From Calditrichota bacterium (GTDB lineage Bacteria > CLD3), in the NCBI GenBank assembly GCA_008501735.1, contig QQUF01000053.1:62001-126000 (forward strand): a stretch of DNA of 64,000 bases, given 5' to 3'. The stretch's first letter is position 1. Each line of letters begins with the position of its first letter. Made by a program: the position numbers and the translations under genes. Of this stretch, positions 33,114 to 42,600 are shown one piece after another. Below the pieces are notes generated by a model, which saw nothing but the letters and a program-made list of their open reading frames with translations, ran no database searches and was not told the origin of the DNA.

Positions 33114-36100
33114 TTATTTCGAGTGTTCTACTTCAAATAAGTTTGGATACATTGAGAGTAACCAAGTTTTCACATCTGCGTCAAGTAATCCTTGAGCTTC
33201 TAACTCTTTGTATTCTGCAAGCATTTCATCAGTAATTACAATTTGGTAGTTACTGTTGTTAGCAAGAGAGTTGTTACCTTTGTTAGAAGTTGGAGCAACT
33301 ACAGGAGCATCAGTGTCAGCAGTTACGTAATAGAAAGGTTCAGCACTTGTTGCTCCTGCAGGGTCAGTCCAAGTAAGAACGTTTCCGACAGAAGTTGAAG
33401 TATTGAAAGGTCCATTAGGGTTAGCTGCTTGGTAAACCCAATAGTTGTTTGCATTAGTTACTGCTGGCCAACTTAAAGTTGAACCATCAATCATTGTAAC
33501 TGGAGCATCAATACTTGGAGCACCTAAATCATAAATAATGTTACCATTAAAGATTCTTGGAGTATTTGTAGCCCCAAAAGGATAACCTTTACCAACACCT
33601 TCTAAGAACTGAATGTTAGCATCTTGTGCAAATACATTACCAACAGCAGTTCCGTTAGTATAGTTTACAGAACCACTTGTTCTTGTAACATAGAATCCCT
33701 GAGTAGCACCAGTTGCAATTGGAACATTAATCAGGATTGGTAATTGAGTTGGAGTTCCATCATCTAGAGCAGTACTTGAAGAAGGAAGTCCTGTGAAACT
33801 ACCAATCAAAGTCCAGTTAGCAGCATTTGTTTCACTACCAACATAAGTTCCACCACCTGTAATAATCCAAACTTCAAAATCTCCAACACCTGGATCAAAG
33901 TGAACGTCAAAACAAGTAATTACAACATCATTGATTGCAACAATGTCAAACATATTTCCTCCAGCACCATTTCCTGAAGCAAAAGTTGTAGTCAATGCAT
34001 TTGCACCACAACCAGCAAGAGGAACAGTGTAACCTAAAGTTGCAGAGTCATTACTTGGGTCTCCGTCACCAACAAGTGTTTGTGTAACAGTTGCTGTGAA
34101 AGAACCTGCAACAGCTGAAGGAATTGTAGCAGTAACCATAATTGCTAAAGTATCACCAGGAGCAATTGGTCCATAAGCTTGAGCAACGATTTCAGGAGTT
34201 CCATCAGTGTCAACATCAAAATCAAAAGTTCCTGAAGCAGGATTGATTCCGTTGTTCACGAGTTCAAAATCATAATTGTTAGTTGAACCGTCTGTTGGAG
34301 CAGTTGGTCCAGTAAGATTTTGAGCGGAAACATCATCTGTTGGAATGAGTGTGTAAGTTGAAGTTGCAGTGTCATTACTTGGGTCACCGTCAACACCACT
34401 TGTTAAAGTTACAGTCGCTGAAACAGTAAAGACATCAAAAGGATTTCCAACTCCAGCAGCGATAGAAACTGTAACAGTTTCGGTAAGTCCAGAAGCTAAA
34501 CCAGTAAAGTTTCCACTTCCGTCTGCAATACCATCGTTGTCAACATCAAAGTCAACAGTTCCATCAGCAGCACTTGCACCTAAGTTTGTAACATCAGCAC
34601 TAAATGTTGCTGTCATTCCTGAATAAGCATTTCCAACAACAATGTTAGAAATTGCCATATCTTCGTTAGGAGTAACAGTGTAAACAGTTGAATTAGTGTT
34701 GTCAGAAAGGTCTCCGTCAGTTGCACTTAAGAGATTTGCAGTTGCAGAAGCTGTGTAGTTTCCAATTGTTAAAGGAGCAATACCTGAAACTGAAACTACT
34801 TGAGTTCCACCAGCAGCAATTGCTGTGAATGCTCCACTACCATCAATAACACCATCATTATCAAGGTCAAGGTCAACAGTTCCGTCTGCAGGGTTTAAAC
34901 CGAAGTTGTAAACTGAAACATCAAAAGTTGTTGTTGCACCAACAGGAGCAGCACCATTTAAAGCAACTGAAGTAACAGCAACATCATCAGTTCCTTCAGT
35001 AATACTTACGTGGTCAATTGCAGCGTCACCGTCACAACATCCACCATTTTTGATGTATCTCCAACGAACTTTGATGTTTTGTCCTGCATAAGCACCAAGA
35101 CCAACTTTTACTGATTCCCAAGGATCTAATTCGTCAAGTTGAACTTGTCCACTTAAATTCCATAGAGAAGTAGCTAAAACAACATCATTTTCGTCTAAAA
35201 TATCAACGTGCATATCTCCAATTAAATTACCATAAAAATGGTAATAGAATTTGAGAGTTGGAGAAGCAAGAGAAGTAAGGTCAAAACATCTTGAATCAAG
35301 AGTTGTAATCTGACCATTAACTCCACTTGAAGTTTCAACGAAAATATATTTCCCTGTTCCACCACCAAGTTGAGCAGTTACATCATTACTTGGACCTGTA
35401 TTTGCAGAACCGGTTGTCAAATCATCAATTGTCCAGTTATAAGCTGCTAATGGTCCAGAAGTATTTACCCAACCACTAGCGACAGGTAAAACGTTTCCAT
35501 TTGCGAAAGCATCAAATGTTTCTAAGAAAGGATAAGTTGTTACACAACCAGGAAGAACATTGTAAGTACCTGTTGAATTGTCATTTAATGGCTCTAAGTC
35601 AATTCCATTAGTAAGGGCTACAGAAGCATTAACTGTAATTACACCACCTTGTGCAGGAGCTGTAGTATTGAAAATTAATGTATCCATTGCACCGTTAACC
35701 AAACCTGTTCCAGAAAGAGTTGCATCAATAACTCCGTCATCATCCCAATCAACATTTACATCGTAATCTGCTGGGTTGACACCGAAGTTAGTAACTTCAA
35801 CATCAATTTGAACTGCATCACCAGGATTTAAAAGTGCAGTAGGAACTACAAGGTTAGTAATACCAACATCGTCTGTTGCCGCTTCACCAATTTTTACTTG
35901 GTCAATACCCATATCACTTGTAAAAGAACTTCCTGTCATTCCTCTGAATTGAAGTCTTATTTGGTTTCCTAAAAACGGAGTAAGTGAGACAGTTGCTTTT
36001 TCCCAAGGGTCAGCTTCATTTGCTTGTTGTTGACCTGTTAAAACAAAAACATCAGTTGTTGTTGTTCCAGTTGTTTGGTCTAAAATATCAACGTGCAAAT

Positions 36101-39100
36101 CACCCATTGTTGCTCCTACCATATGATAGTAGAAAGTAAGTTCAGGAGCAGTTAAGAAACTAAGGTCATAACAAGTTGAAATAATTGTTGCTTCCAAGTT
36201 ATTGAAACCTGAAGTTTCTGTATAAAGGTAATTTCCAACAGTGGCACCGTTAGTAATTTCATTTGTGAAATCTTTTGTTGGTCCAGATGAACCTGAAGTT
36301 GTGGAGCCACTGAATACTGTCCAGTTCATTCCGTCGGTTGTAGATTGAGTCCAACCAGTTGAAACATCAAAAGCACCATTTCCAGTTGCCCAAGAGTCAA
36401 ATGTTTCAGTAGCTGGGAAAGTAATAACACAACCAGGAGTTACAGAATAACCTGCAGTTGCATTATTGTTTGAAGCATCACCGTCAATACCACTTGTTAA
36501 AGTGATTGCAACAGAAGCTGTATAATTCCCAGCAGTTCCAGGAGCAGCTGTGTTGAAAGTTTCTGTTTGAGTTCCACCAGAAGCTAAGCCAGAAATATTA
36601 CTTGAAGCATCAACGATACCATCATTTTCGTAATCAATTTCAACTAAAACGTCAGCAGGTGAAGCACCAAGATTCTGAACATCTACATTAAGGTCAAAAG
36701 ATGAACCTGCAGCAACAGGGTTTGGAGTAGCTGCAAATGCAACAACACCAACATCTTCACTTGGAGTAACTGTATAAACAGTTGAACCTGTGTTATCAGA
36801 AGTGTCGCCGTCAACTGCACTTGTAAGAGTTGCAGAAGCAGATGCAGTGTAGTTTCCAATTGTCAAAGGAGCAATACCTGAAACAGTAACTACAGTAGAA
36901 GTTCCTGAAGCTAAACCAGTGAAGTTAGCACTACCATCAACAATTCCGTCATCTTCAACATCAATGTCAACGTTTCCGTCAGCAGCATTTAAACCGAAGT
37001 TGTAAACTGTAACGTCAAAATCAACTTGTGAACCAACTGAAGCAGCACCATTAAGAGAAACATCAGTGACAGAAATATCATCGGAGCCTTCAGTAATACT
37101 TACGTGGTCAATTGCAGCATCACCTGTACAACATCCACCATTTTTAATGTATCTAAAACGAACTTTAATTACTTGACCAGCATAAGCTCCAAGTCCAATT
37201 TTGACAGATTCCCAAGGGTCTAATTCATCAAGTTGTACTTGCCCGTTTTGGTTCCAAAGTGAAGTTCCAATTACATTACCACTTGTGTCCATAATATCAA
37301 CGTGTAAATCACCGATTAATAAACCATACATATGGTAATAGAATTTGAGAGTTGGAGAAGCAAGAGTTGTAAGGTCAAAACATCTTGAATCAAGAGTTGT
37401 GATTTCACCATTGACACCACTTGAAGTTTCTACATAGATATATTTCCCTGTTCCACCACCAAGTTGTGCTGTTACATCATCATTTGGACCTGTAGAACCT
37501 GAACTAGTTGTTAAATCATCAATTGTCCAGTTATAACTAGCAGTTGTGCCAGAAGCATTTGTCCAACCACTAGCGACAGGTAAGTTAGTTCCGTTTGCGA
37601 AAGTATCAAATGTTTCTAAGAATGGATAAGTTGTAACACAACCAGGAAGAACATCATAAAAATCTGTTCCTGTATCATTTGTAGCATCTTGGTCAATATC
37701 ACTTGTTAAAAGAACTGTTCCAAGAACTGTGATTTGTCCACCTTGTCCAGGAGCTGTTGTGTTAAAACTAACCGTTTGTGAAGCTAAAGAAGCTAAAGCA
37801 GTGATTGTTTGAACATCATCATCAACACCGTCATTTTCATAGTCGACAGAAACATCAATGTCTGCTGCATTTTGACCATTATTTGTTACAACAATGTCAA
37901 TTTGAACTGCATCACCAGGATTCAGTAAACCAGCTGGAGCAGTTACACTTGTAACTTCAACATCAGAAGTTGGGACAGTTGTATAATTTGTAGTTGCAAC
38001 GTCATTTGTATTGTCTTGGTCAACTCCAGAAGTAAGAATTGCAGTTCCTGTTGCTGTGAAGTTTCCAACAGTTGCAGGAGAAGTAGCTGAAATTTGAACA
38101 GTCGTTGAAGCACCACCAACTAAACCTGAGAAGTTTCCTGAAGCATCAGCAACACCATCATTGTCGACATCGATATCAACATTTCCATCTGCCGGATTAA
38201 AGCCATTGTTTGTTACTACAACATCAAAAGTAGATTGTGCTCCTGCAAATGCAGAAACAGCAGTTATACTTGTAGCTTCAATATCATCACCAGCAACCAC
38301 ATCGTAGGTTGTAGCTGTTGAGTTGTTAAATGGTTTTCCATCAATTCCACTTGTCAAAGTAGCTGTAGCTGAAGCAGTGTAAGTTCCTAATGCTCCAGGA
38401 ACTGTTCCTTGAATTTGGACTACAACTGTATCACCTGCTGCAAGACCAGTGAAAGAATTGCTACCGTCAGAAAAACCATCGTTGTCAATGTCAAGGTCAA
38501 CGTTTCCGTCAGCGACATTCAACCCTTTGTTTACAACTGTAATATCAGCTGTAACTGTTGAGCTGACTCCACCATTCGGAACAAACATTGCAGTAAGTGC
38601 AACGTCGTCATTTACTGGAGTGTCATCTAAAGTTGTATTCCAAAGTTGTGAAACTTCAAGAGCAGTTAATGCATTTCCGTAAAGTCTGAATTCGTCCATT
38701 GCGACACCAGCTGCCATTCCACCACTTGATGAATAAGAACCAACTTTGAAATTAGTTGCTCCCGTTCCCTGAATATTTAAAACTGGTTGAGGAGTAGTAA
38801 CATTGAGAACACCGTTTAAATACCCTCTTACTTCTGGAACAGAACTATCATAAACATAAGTCATAGCAGCAGGTTGATTTGCTGCAGCTGCTCCACCAAC
38901 AATGGTACAATCAGTCATTCCACCACCGCGGAGAATTACATTTCCTGCACCAGCAGCTCCATTTGTAAAACTACGAAAACTGGCTGCAGTAACGTCTCCA
39001 AAGAGATAATTTAATCCGGTTGGTCCATTAGTATAATCCAACCAGAAATGAATTGTCCAATCACCGGTAAGGTCTGTTTGCCAACCTGTATCAACGAAGT

Positions 39101-39371
39101 CTGTAGAACCGTTTCCAGCTGATCCAACTAAACCTCCGTTAAATTGTCCTGCTCCAGGAGTAAGAGCAAAAGCTCCGTTTACTGTAGCATTTTGTGCTCC
39201 GACAAAAGGACTCGCTTCGTTTAATGTAGTAGTTCCACCTGATTCATTAAACTTGTAATAAAGCATATCAGGGAATGTTTGTGCAAAAGCAGAAGAACTG
39301 CTCATTGCTACTGAACCTAAAACTGCGACACTTAAGGCAATTTTAGAGATGAGTTTTTTGGTTTTAACCAT
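33114..39371 (-). CDS. Giant surface protein: LamG, nine CARDB-like and three MAM-like modules
   Basis: A 2085-residue exported protein with a signal peptide ending AFAQ (about residue 31). A LamG/concanavalin-type domain fills about 35-245. Then come about nine Ig-like CARDB/DUF11-type repeats (roughly 110 residues, 'DDV.VTSV......G....FDV.V.N.G.NPADGNVDIDVDNDG..DGS..F.GLA.G'). Among them lie three MAM-like domains starting CV(T/I)(T/F)(Y/F)P..ETFD. Each CARDB unit carries a DxDxDG loop likely to bind calcium. The end has a Fn3-like unit (LSWPAVTNANNYWVYQA) and a helical tail (KELEAQGLLDADVKTWLL). No T9SS sorting domain is present. Base composition is visibly richer in G+C than neighbouring genes. 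It is probably a long adhesin or surface fibre. The tail matches the neighbour at 39686. Confidence 0.85.
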   Translation of the reverse strand: MVKTKKLISKIALSVAVLGSVAMSSSSAFAQTFPDMLYYKFNESGGTTTLNEASPFVGAQNATVNGAFALTPGAGQFNGGLVGSAGNGSTDFVDTGWQTDLTGDWTIHFWLDYTNGPTGLNYLFGDVTAASFRSFTNGAAGAGNVILRGGGMTDCTIVGGAAAANQPAAMTYVYDSSVPEVRGYLNGVLNVTTPQPVLNIQGTGATNFKVGSYSSSGGMAAGVAMDEFRLYGNALTALEVSQLWNTTLDDTPVNDDVALTAMFVPNGGVSSTVTADITVVNKGLNVADGNVDLDIDNDGFSDGSNSFTGLAAGDTVVVQIQGTVPGALGTYTASATATLTSGIDGKPFNNSTATTYDVVAGDDIEATSITAVSAFAGAQSTFDVVVTNNGFNPADGNVDIDVDNDGVADASGNFSGLVGGASTTVQISATSPATVGNFTATGTAILTSGVDQDNTNDVATTNYTTVPTSDVEVTSVTAPAGLLNPGDAVQIDIVVTNNGQNAADIDVSVDYENDGVDDDVQTITALASLASQTVSFNTTAPGQGGQITVLGTVLLTSDIDQDATNDTGTDFYDVLPGCVTTYPFLETFDTFANGTNLPVASGWTNASGTTASYNWTIDDLTTSSGSTGPNDDVTAQLGGGTGKYIYVETSSGVNGEITTLDSRCFDLTTLASPTLKFYYHMYGLLIGDLHVDIMDTSGNVIGTSLWNQNGQVQLDELDPWESVKIGLGAYAGQVIKVRFRYIKNGGCCTGDAAIDHVSITEGSDDISVTDVSLNGAASVGSQVDFDVTVYNFGLNAADGNVDIDVEDDGIVDGSANFTGLASGTSTVVTVSGIAPLTIGNYTASASATLTSAVDGDTSDNTGSTVYTVTPSEDVGVVAFAATPNPVAAGSSFDLNVDVQNLGASPADVLVEIDYENDGIVDASSNISGLASGGTQTETFNTAAPGTAGNYTASVAITLTSGIDGDASNNNATAGYSVTPGCVITFPATETFDSWATGNGAFDVSTGWTQSTTDGMNWTVFSGSTTSGSSGPTKDFTNEITNGATVGNYLYTETSGFNNLEATIISTCYDLSFLTAPELTFYYHMVGATMGDLHVDILDQTTGTTTTDVFVLTGQQQANEADPWEKATVSLTPFLGNQIRLQFRGMTGSSFTSDMGIDQVKIGEAATDDVGITNLVVPTALLNPGDAVQIDVEVTNFGVNPADYDVNVDWDDDGVIDATLSGTGLVNGAMDTLIFNTTAPAQGGVITVNASVALTNGIDLEPLNDNSTGTYNVLPGCVTTYPFLETFDAFANGNVLPVASGWVNTSGPLAAYNWTIDDLTTGSANTGPSNDVTAQLGGGTGKYIFVETSSGVNGQITTLDSRCFDLTSLASPTLKFYYHFYGNLIGDMHVDILDENDVVLATSLWNLSGQVQLDELDPWESVKVGLGAYAGQNIKVRWRYIKNGGCCDGDAAIDHVSITEGTDDVAVTSVALNGAAPVGATTTFDVSVYNFGLNPADGTVDLDLDNDGVIDGSGAFTAIAAGGTQVVSVSGIAPLTIGNYTASATANLLSATDGDLSDNTNSTVYTVTPNEDMAISNIVVGNAYSGMTATFSADVTNLGASAADGTVDFDVDNDGIADGSGNFTGLASGLTETVTVSIAAGVGNPFDVFTVSATVTLTSGVDGDPSNDTATSTYTLIPTDDVSAQNLTGPTAPTDGSTNNYDFELVNNGINPASGTFDFDVDTDGTPEIVAQAYGPIAPGDTLAIMVTATIPSAVAGSFTATVTQTLVGDGDPSNDSATLGYTVPLAGCGANALTTTFASGNGAGGNMFDIVAINDVVITCFDVHFDPGVGDFEVWIITGGGTYVGSETNAANWTLIGSFTGLPSSSTALDDGTPTQLPILINVPIATGATQGFYVTRTSGSVNYTNGTAVGNVFAQDANIQFLEGVGKGYPFGATNTPRIFNGNIIYDLGAPSIDAPVTMIDGSTLSWPAVTNANNYWVYQAANPNGPFNTSTSVGNVLTWTDPAGATSAEPFYYVTADTDAPVVAPTSNKGNNSLANNSNYQIVITDEMLAEYKELEAQGLLDADVKTWLLSMYPNLFEVEHSK

Positions 39372-39444
39372 TGTAATTTTTCCTTAATTAAACCTAAGGT
39401 TTAGACAAAAATTTTTGGCTAATAAAAAACATTTTACTTTTGTG

Positions 39445-39458
39445 CCTTGGGGAGGGTT
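39445..39458 (-). promoter_or_regulatory. Shared 5' leader motif of giant genes, copy 1
   Basis: On the minus strand this reads AACCCTCCCCAAGG, 74 bases before the ATG. The identical 14 bases occur before the other giant gene (45538-45551). The C-rich core stands out in AT-rich surroundings. It may be a protein-binding site, or an mRNA element able to pair with Shine-Dalgarno-like sequence. Confidence 0.55.
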
Positions 39459-39625
39459 CAAGCTACTTTGTTTTTTATTGCCAAAATTTATTAAAAGTAT
39501 GTGCTTTAATTCTAGAGCAAATTCTTTGCAATCAATTCTTAATAAAAAATAAAAATTAAGCATTAAAGTCAATGCTTAATTGGAGATAATTTAAGAATTA
39601 ATGAGAGAAATAAAATCTAATATAA

Positions 39626-39657
39626 AAAAAGCCGATAGAAAACTCTATCGGCTTTTT
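39626..39657 (-). terminator. Terminator after 1934-residue giant gene
   Basis: AAAAAGCCGATAGA and TCTATCGGCTTTTT form a 14-bp stem with a 4-base loop, 29 bp beyond the stop of the 39686 gene. It separates the two giant genes into separate transcripts. The rest of 39372-39685 holds no gene, only the leader and promoter of the 2085-residue protein. Confidence 0.9.
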
Positions 39658-39685
39658 AAGTAATGACTTACTTATTTGGAAGGAA

Positions 39686-42600
39686 CTATCTACTTTGTTG
39701 AAGTTGTTTCTTTTGGAAGAGTCCCATTTTCTCTAAATCTTGAATTGCGTGTTTCAACCAAGATTCTTGTTTTGGAGTGAGTTTACCTTCATTTTGTAGC
39801 TTTTTGAAAACATTCACATTTTTCATTGAAACTTCCGAAGGCACGTTGTAAGGATTCCAAGAAACAAATTGTTTCTGAGTTATTGCAACTGAAGCACTTC
39901 CTTTGTTAGAAGTTGGAGCTACAACAGGAGCATCAGAATCAGCAGTTACGTAATAATTTGGAGTTGCTGAACTTGTGCTACTTGGGTCTGTCCAAGAAAG
40001 AACGTTTCCAACTGAAACTGCTGTGAAAGGTCCGTTTGGATTGTCAGCTTTGTAAACCCAGTAATTTTGTGCACCAGTTACTGCGGGCCAAGTTAAAGTT
40101 GCTCCGTCAATCATTACAACAGGTGGATCAGGTTGGATGTCAGTTTTGATTTTTACAGACATATTGCTTCCTAAGAAAGGAGAGTTAAATGCCATTTCCA
40201 AACCATCAAGAGAACCACCTGAAATTCCAACTCCAGCTTCATCAAGGACTGTTGAGAGCATTGTTGCATAATTCAATTCAATTGTTCCGTCATCGTAGAG
40301 AATCACTTGGAAAGTATTTCTGAGTGGAGTGTTGTTGTTTGCCAAATAATCACTTCTGAAAGGAACTTGATCCCATTGAATAATGTATCTACTGTTTGCA
40401 GAATCATAATATTCAAAAAGATCACCAGCACCTAAGTGTAAATCATCGTACCAAGCTGCAATCATATTGTTTGAGTTTGTTACAAGAGGCGATGGTGTCC
40501 AAAGTGATCCTGAGAAAGTTGCATCAAAGTTAATCCAACCATTTGCATTTACACTTCCTGAAGTGTAATCAGTTCCGTAGAATGGGAAGTTAAATGGAAT
40601 TGTGAAAGGTTCGGTTGAGTCATCAGAGCCAACGATTGGAGTTCCAAAAGAAGTTCCCATTGTAGAAATGTCAAAGAAATCAACTGGAATTGCTCCATCT
40701 AAACTACTGCACCAAGTATGACCAAATGTGTCAGGACCACCGGAAGCAGGAACAACGTAATAACTTGAATTACGGTCGTCATCAGTTGGGTCTGCGTCAG
40801 TGTCGTTAGTTTGAGTAACAGTTGCACTTACATTAGCAGCACCAATTGCCACAGGGGAAATTGTGCTAAAAGTTAAAGTTGCTTGAGCACCACTTGCCAA
40901 ACCTACAAAAGAGTCTGTTGCATCAGGAGTTCCATCATTGTCCCAATCAAAGTCAACATTTCCATCTGCAGGGTTCATTCCAAAGTTTTCAACGATTACG
41001 TCAAAGTCAATTGCAAAACCACCGGCGATTGTTGCAGGATGAAGAATGTCAACAATTCCTACGTTTACAGTCGGAACAGTTGTATAATTTTCCGAATCCA
41101 TATCATTTAAGTTGTTGCTGTCAACACCACTTGTAAGAGTAACTGTTGCATCTGCACTAAAAGTACCAATTGTTGCAGGAGCAGTTGCTGTAACTGTAAC
41201 AGTTGTTGTCAAAGTTGAAGCTAAACCTGTAAAGGAAGAAGTTCCGTCAGAAACTCCGTCTCCGTCAATATCAACGTCAACATCACCATCAGCAGGATTC
41301 AATCCAAAGTTTTTAACATCAACATCAATTGTCATTGTGTTTCCGACAAAAGCAGAACCAACAATAGTAACTAATGTAACTCCAACGTCTTCTGATGCTT
41401 GTTCATCAATTACAACATCATCAATTGCAATATCACTTTCAAAAGATTGAGAAGGTTTATCGCCTCTGAAAATTATTCTAACTGTTTCACCTAAGAAAGC
41501 ACTTAAGTCAACTTTAGCTTGTAACCAAGGGTCAGTTGGAGCATTTTGTTGAAGTCCTGAAATGGTGAAAACATCTTGAGTTGTAACACCTGTTGTGAAA
41601 TTCAAAACGTCAACGTGCAAATCACCGATTCCAGCAGCATTGCCATCGTACATATGATACCAGAATGATAACTCTGGAGCTGTTAAAAATGATAAATCCA
41701 TACAAGGAGAAGATAAAGAAGGACTTTCAATATTAGTCCAATCTGAAGCTTGAGTGTATGCAAACATTCCACTCCCACTTGTGTGGTCAGCAGAAGGTCC
41801 TGTTTGCCAGTTTGTACCTACAGAAGTTATTTGCCAGTTTGCATCAGGGTCAGTGTTTTCCCAACCGGTTGCAATGTCAATTGGGAAAGTCATTGCATCA
41901 AAGTTTTCAGTGTAAGGGAATGCATTTACACAAGGAGGAATTGCATTGTAAGTAGTTGACCAAGAATCATTTGAAGCATCAGAGTCAATTCCACTTGTTG
42001 CAACAACAGTTGCATCAGCAGTGTAACTTCCCGGAGTTGCAGGTGCAAAACCGTTGCTTACAGTAACAATTGTAGAAGCTCCGGAAGCTAATCCGGTGAA
42101 ACTTGCAGTTGCATCATCAACACCGTCACCGTCAATATCAATATTTACATCTCCGTCAGCAGTGTTTGTTCCATAGTTGAAAATTTCAACATCAAAAGAA
42201 ATCGGAGTACCGGCAATTGAACCTGCTGTTGTCATTCCAAGAATTGCAACATCGTCAGCAGCTTGTTCGCCAACTGTTACGTCGTCAATTGCAATATCGC
42301 TTTCAAAAGATTGGACAGGTTTATCACCTCTAAAAAAGATTCTTATTGTTGAACCTACAAAAGCAGAAAGGTCAACTTTAGCTTGTAACCAAGGGTCAGT
42401 TGAAGAAAATTGCTGATTTCCACCTGAAATTACAAAAACATCTTGAGTAACTGTTCCGGCAGTTTGGTCTTCTATGTCAATGTGTAAATCACCAATTGCA
42501 TTGAGTACATCTTCATCGTACATATGGTACCAAAATGATAATTCAGGAGAAGTTAAAAAGGATAAATCCATACAAGGAGCAGCTAAAGTAGGAGTTTCTG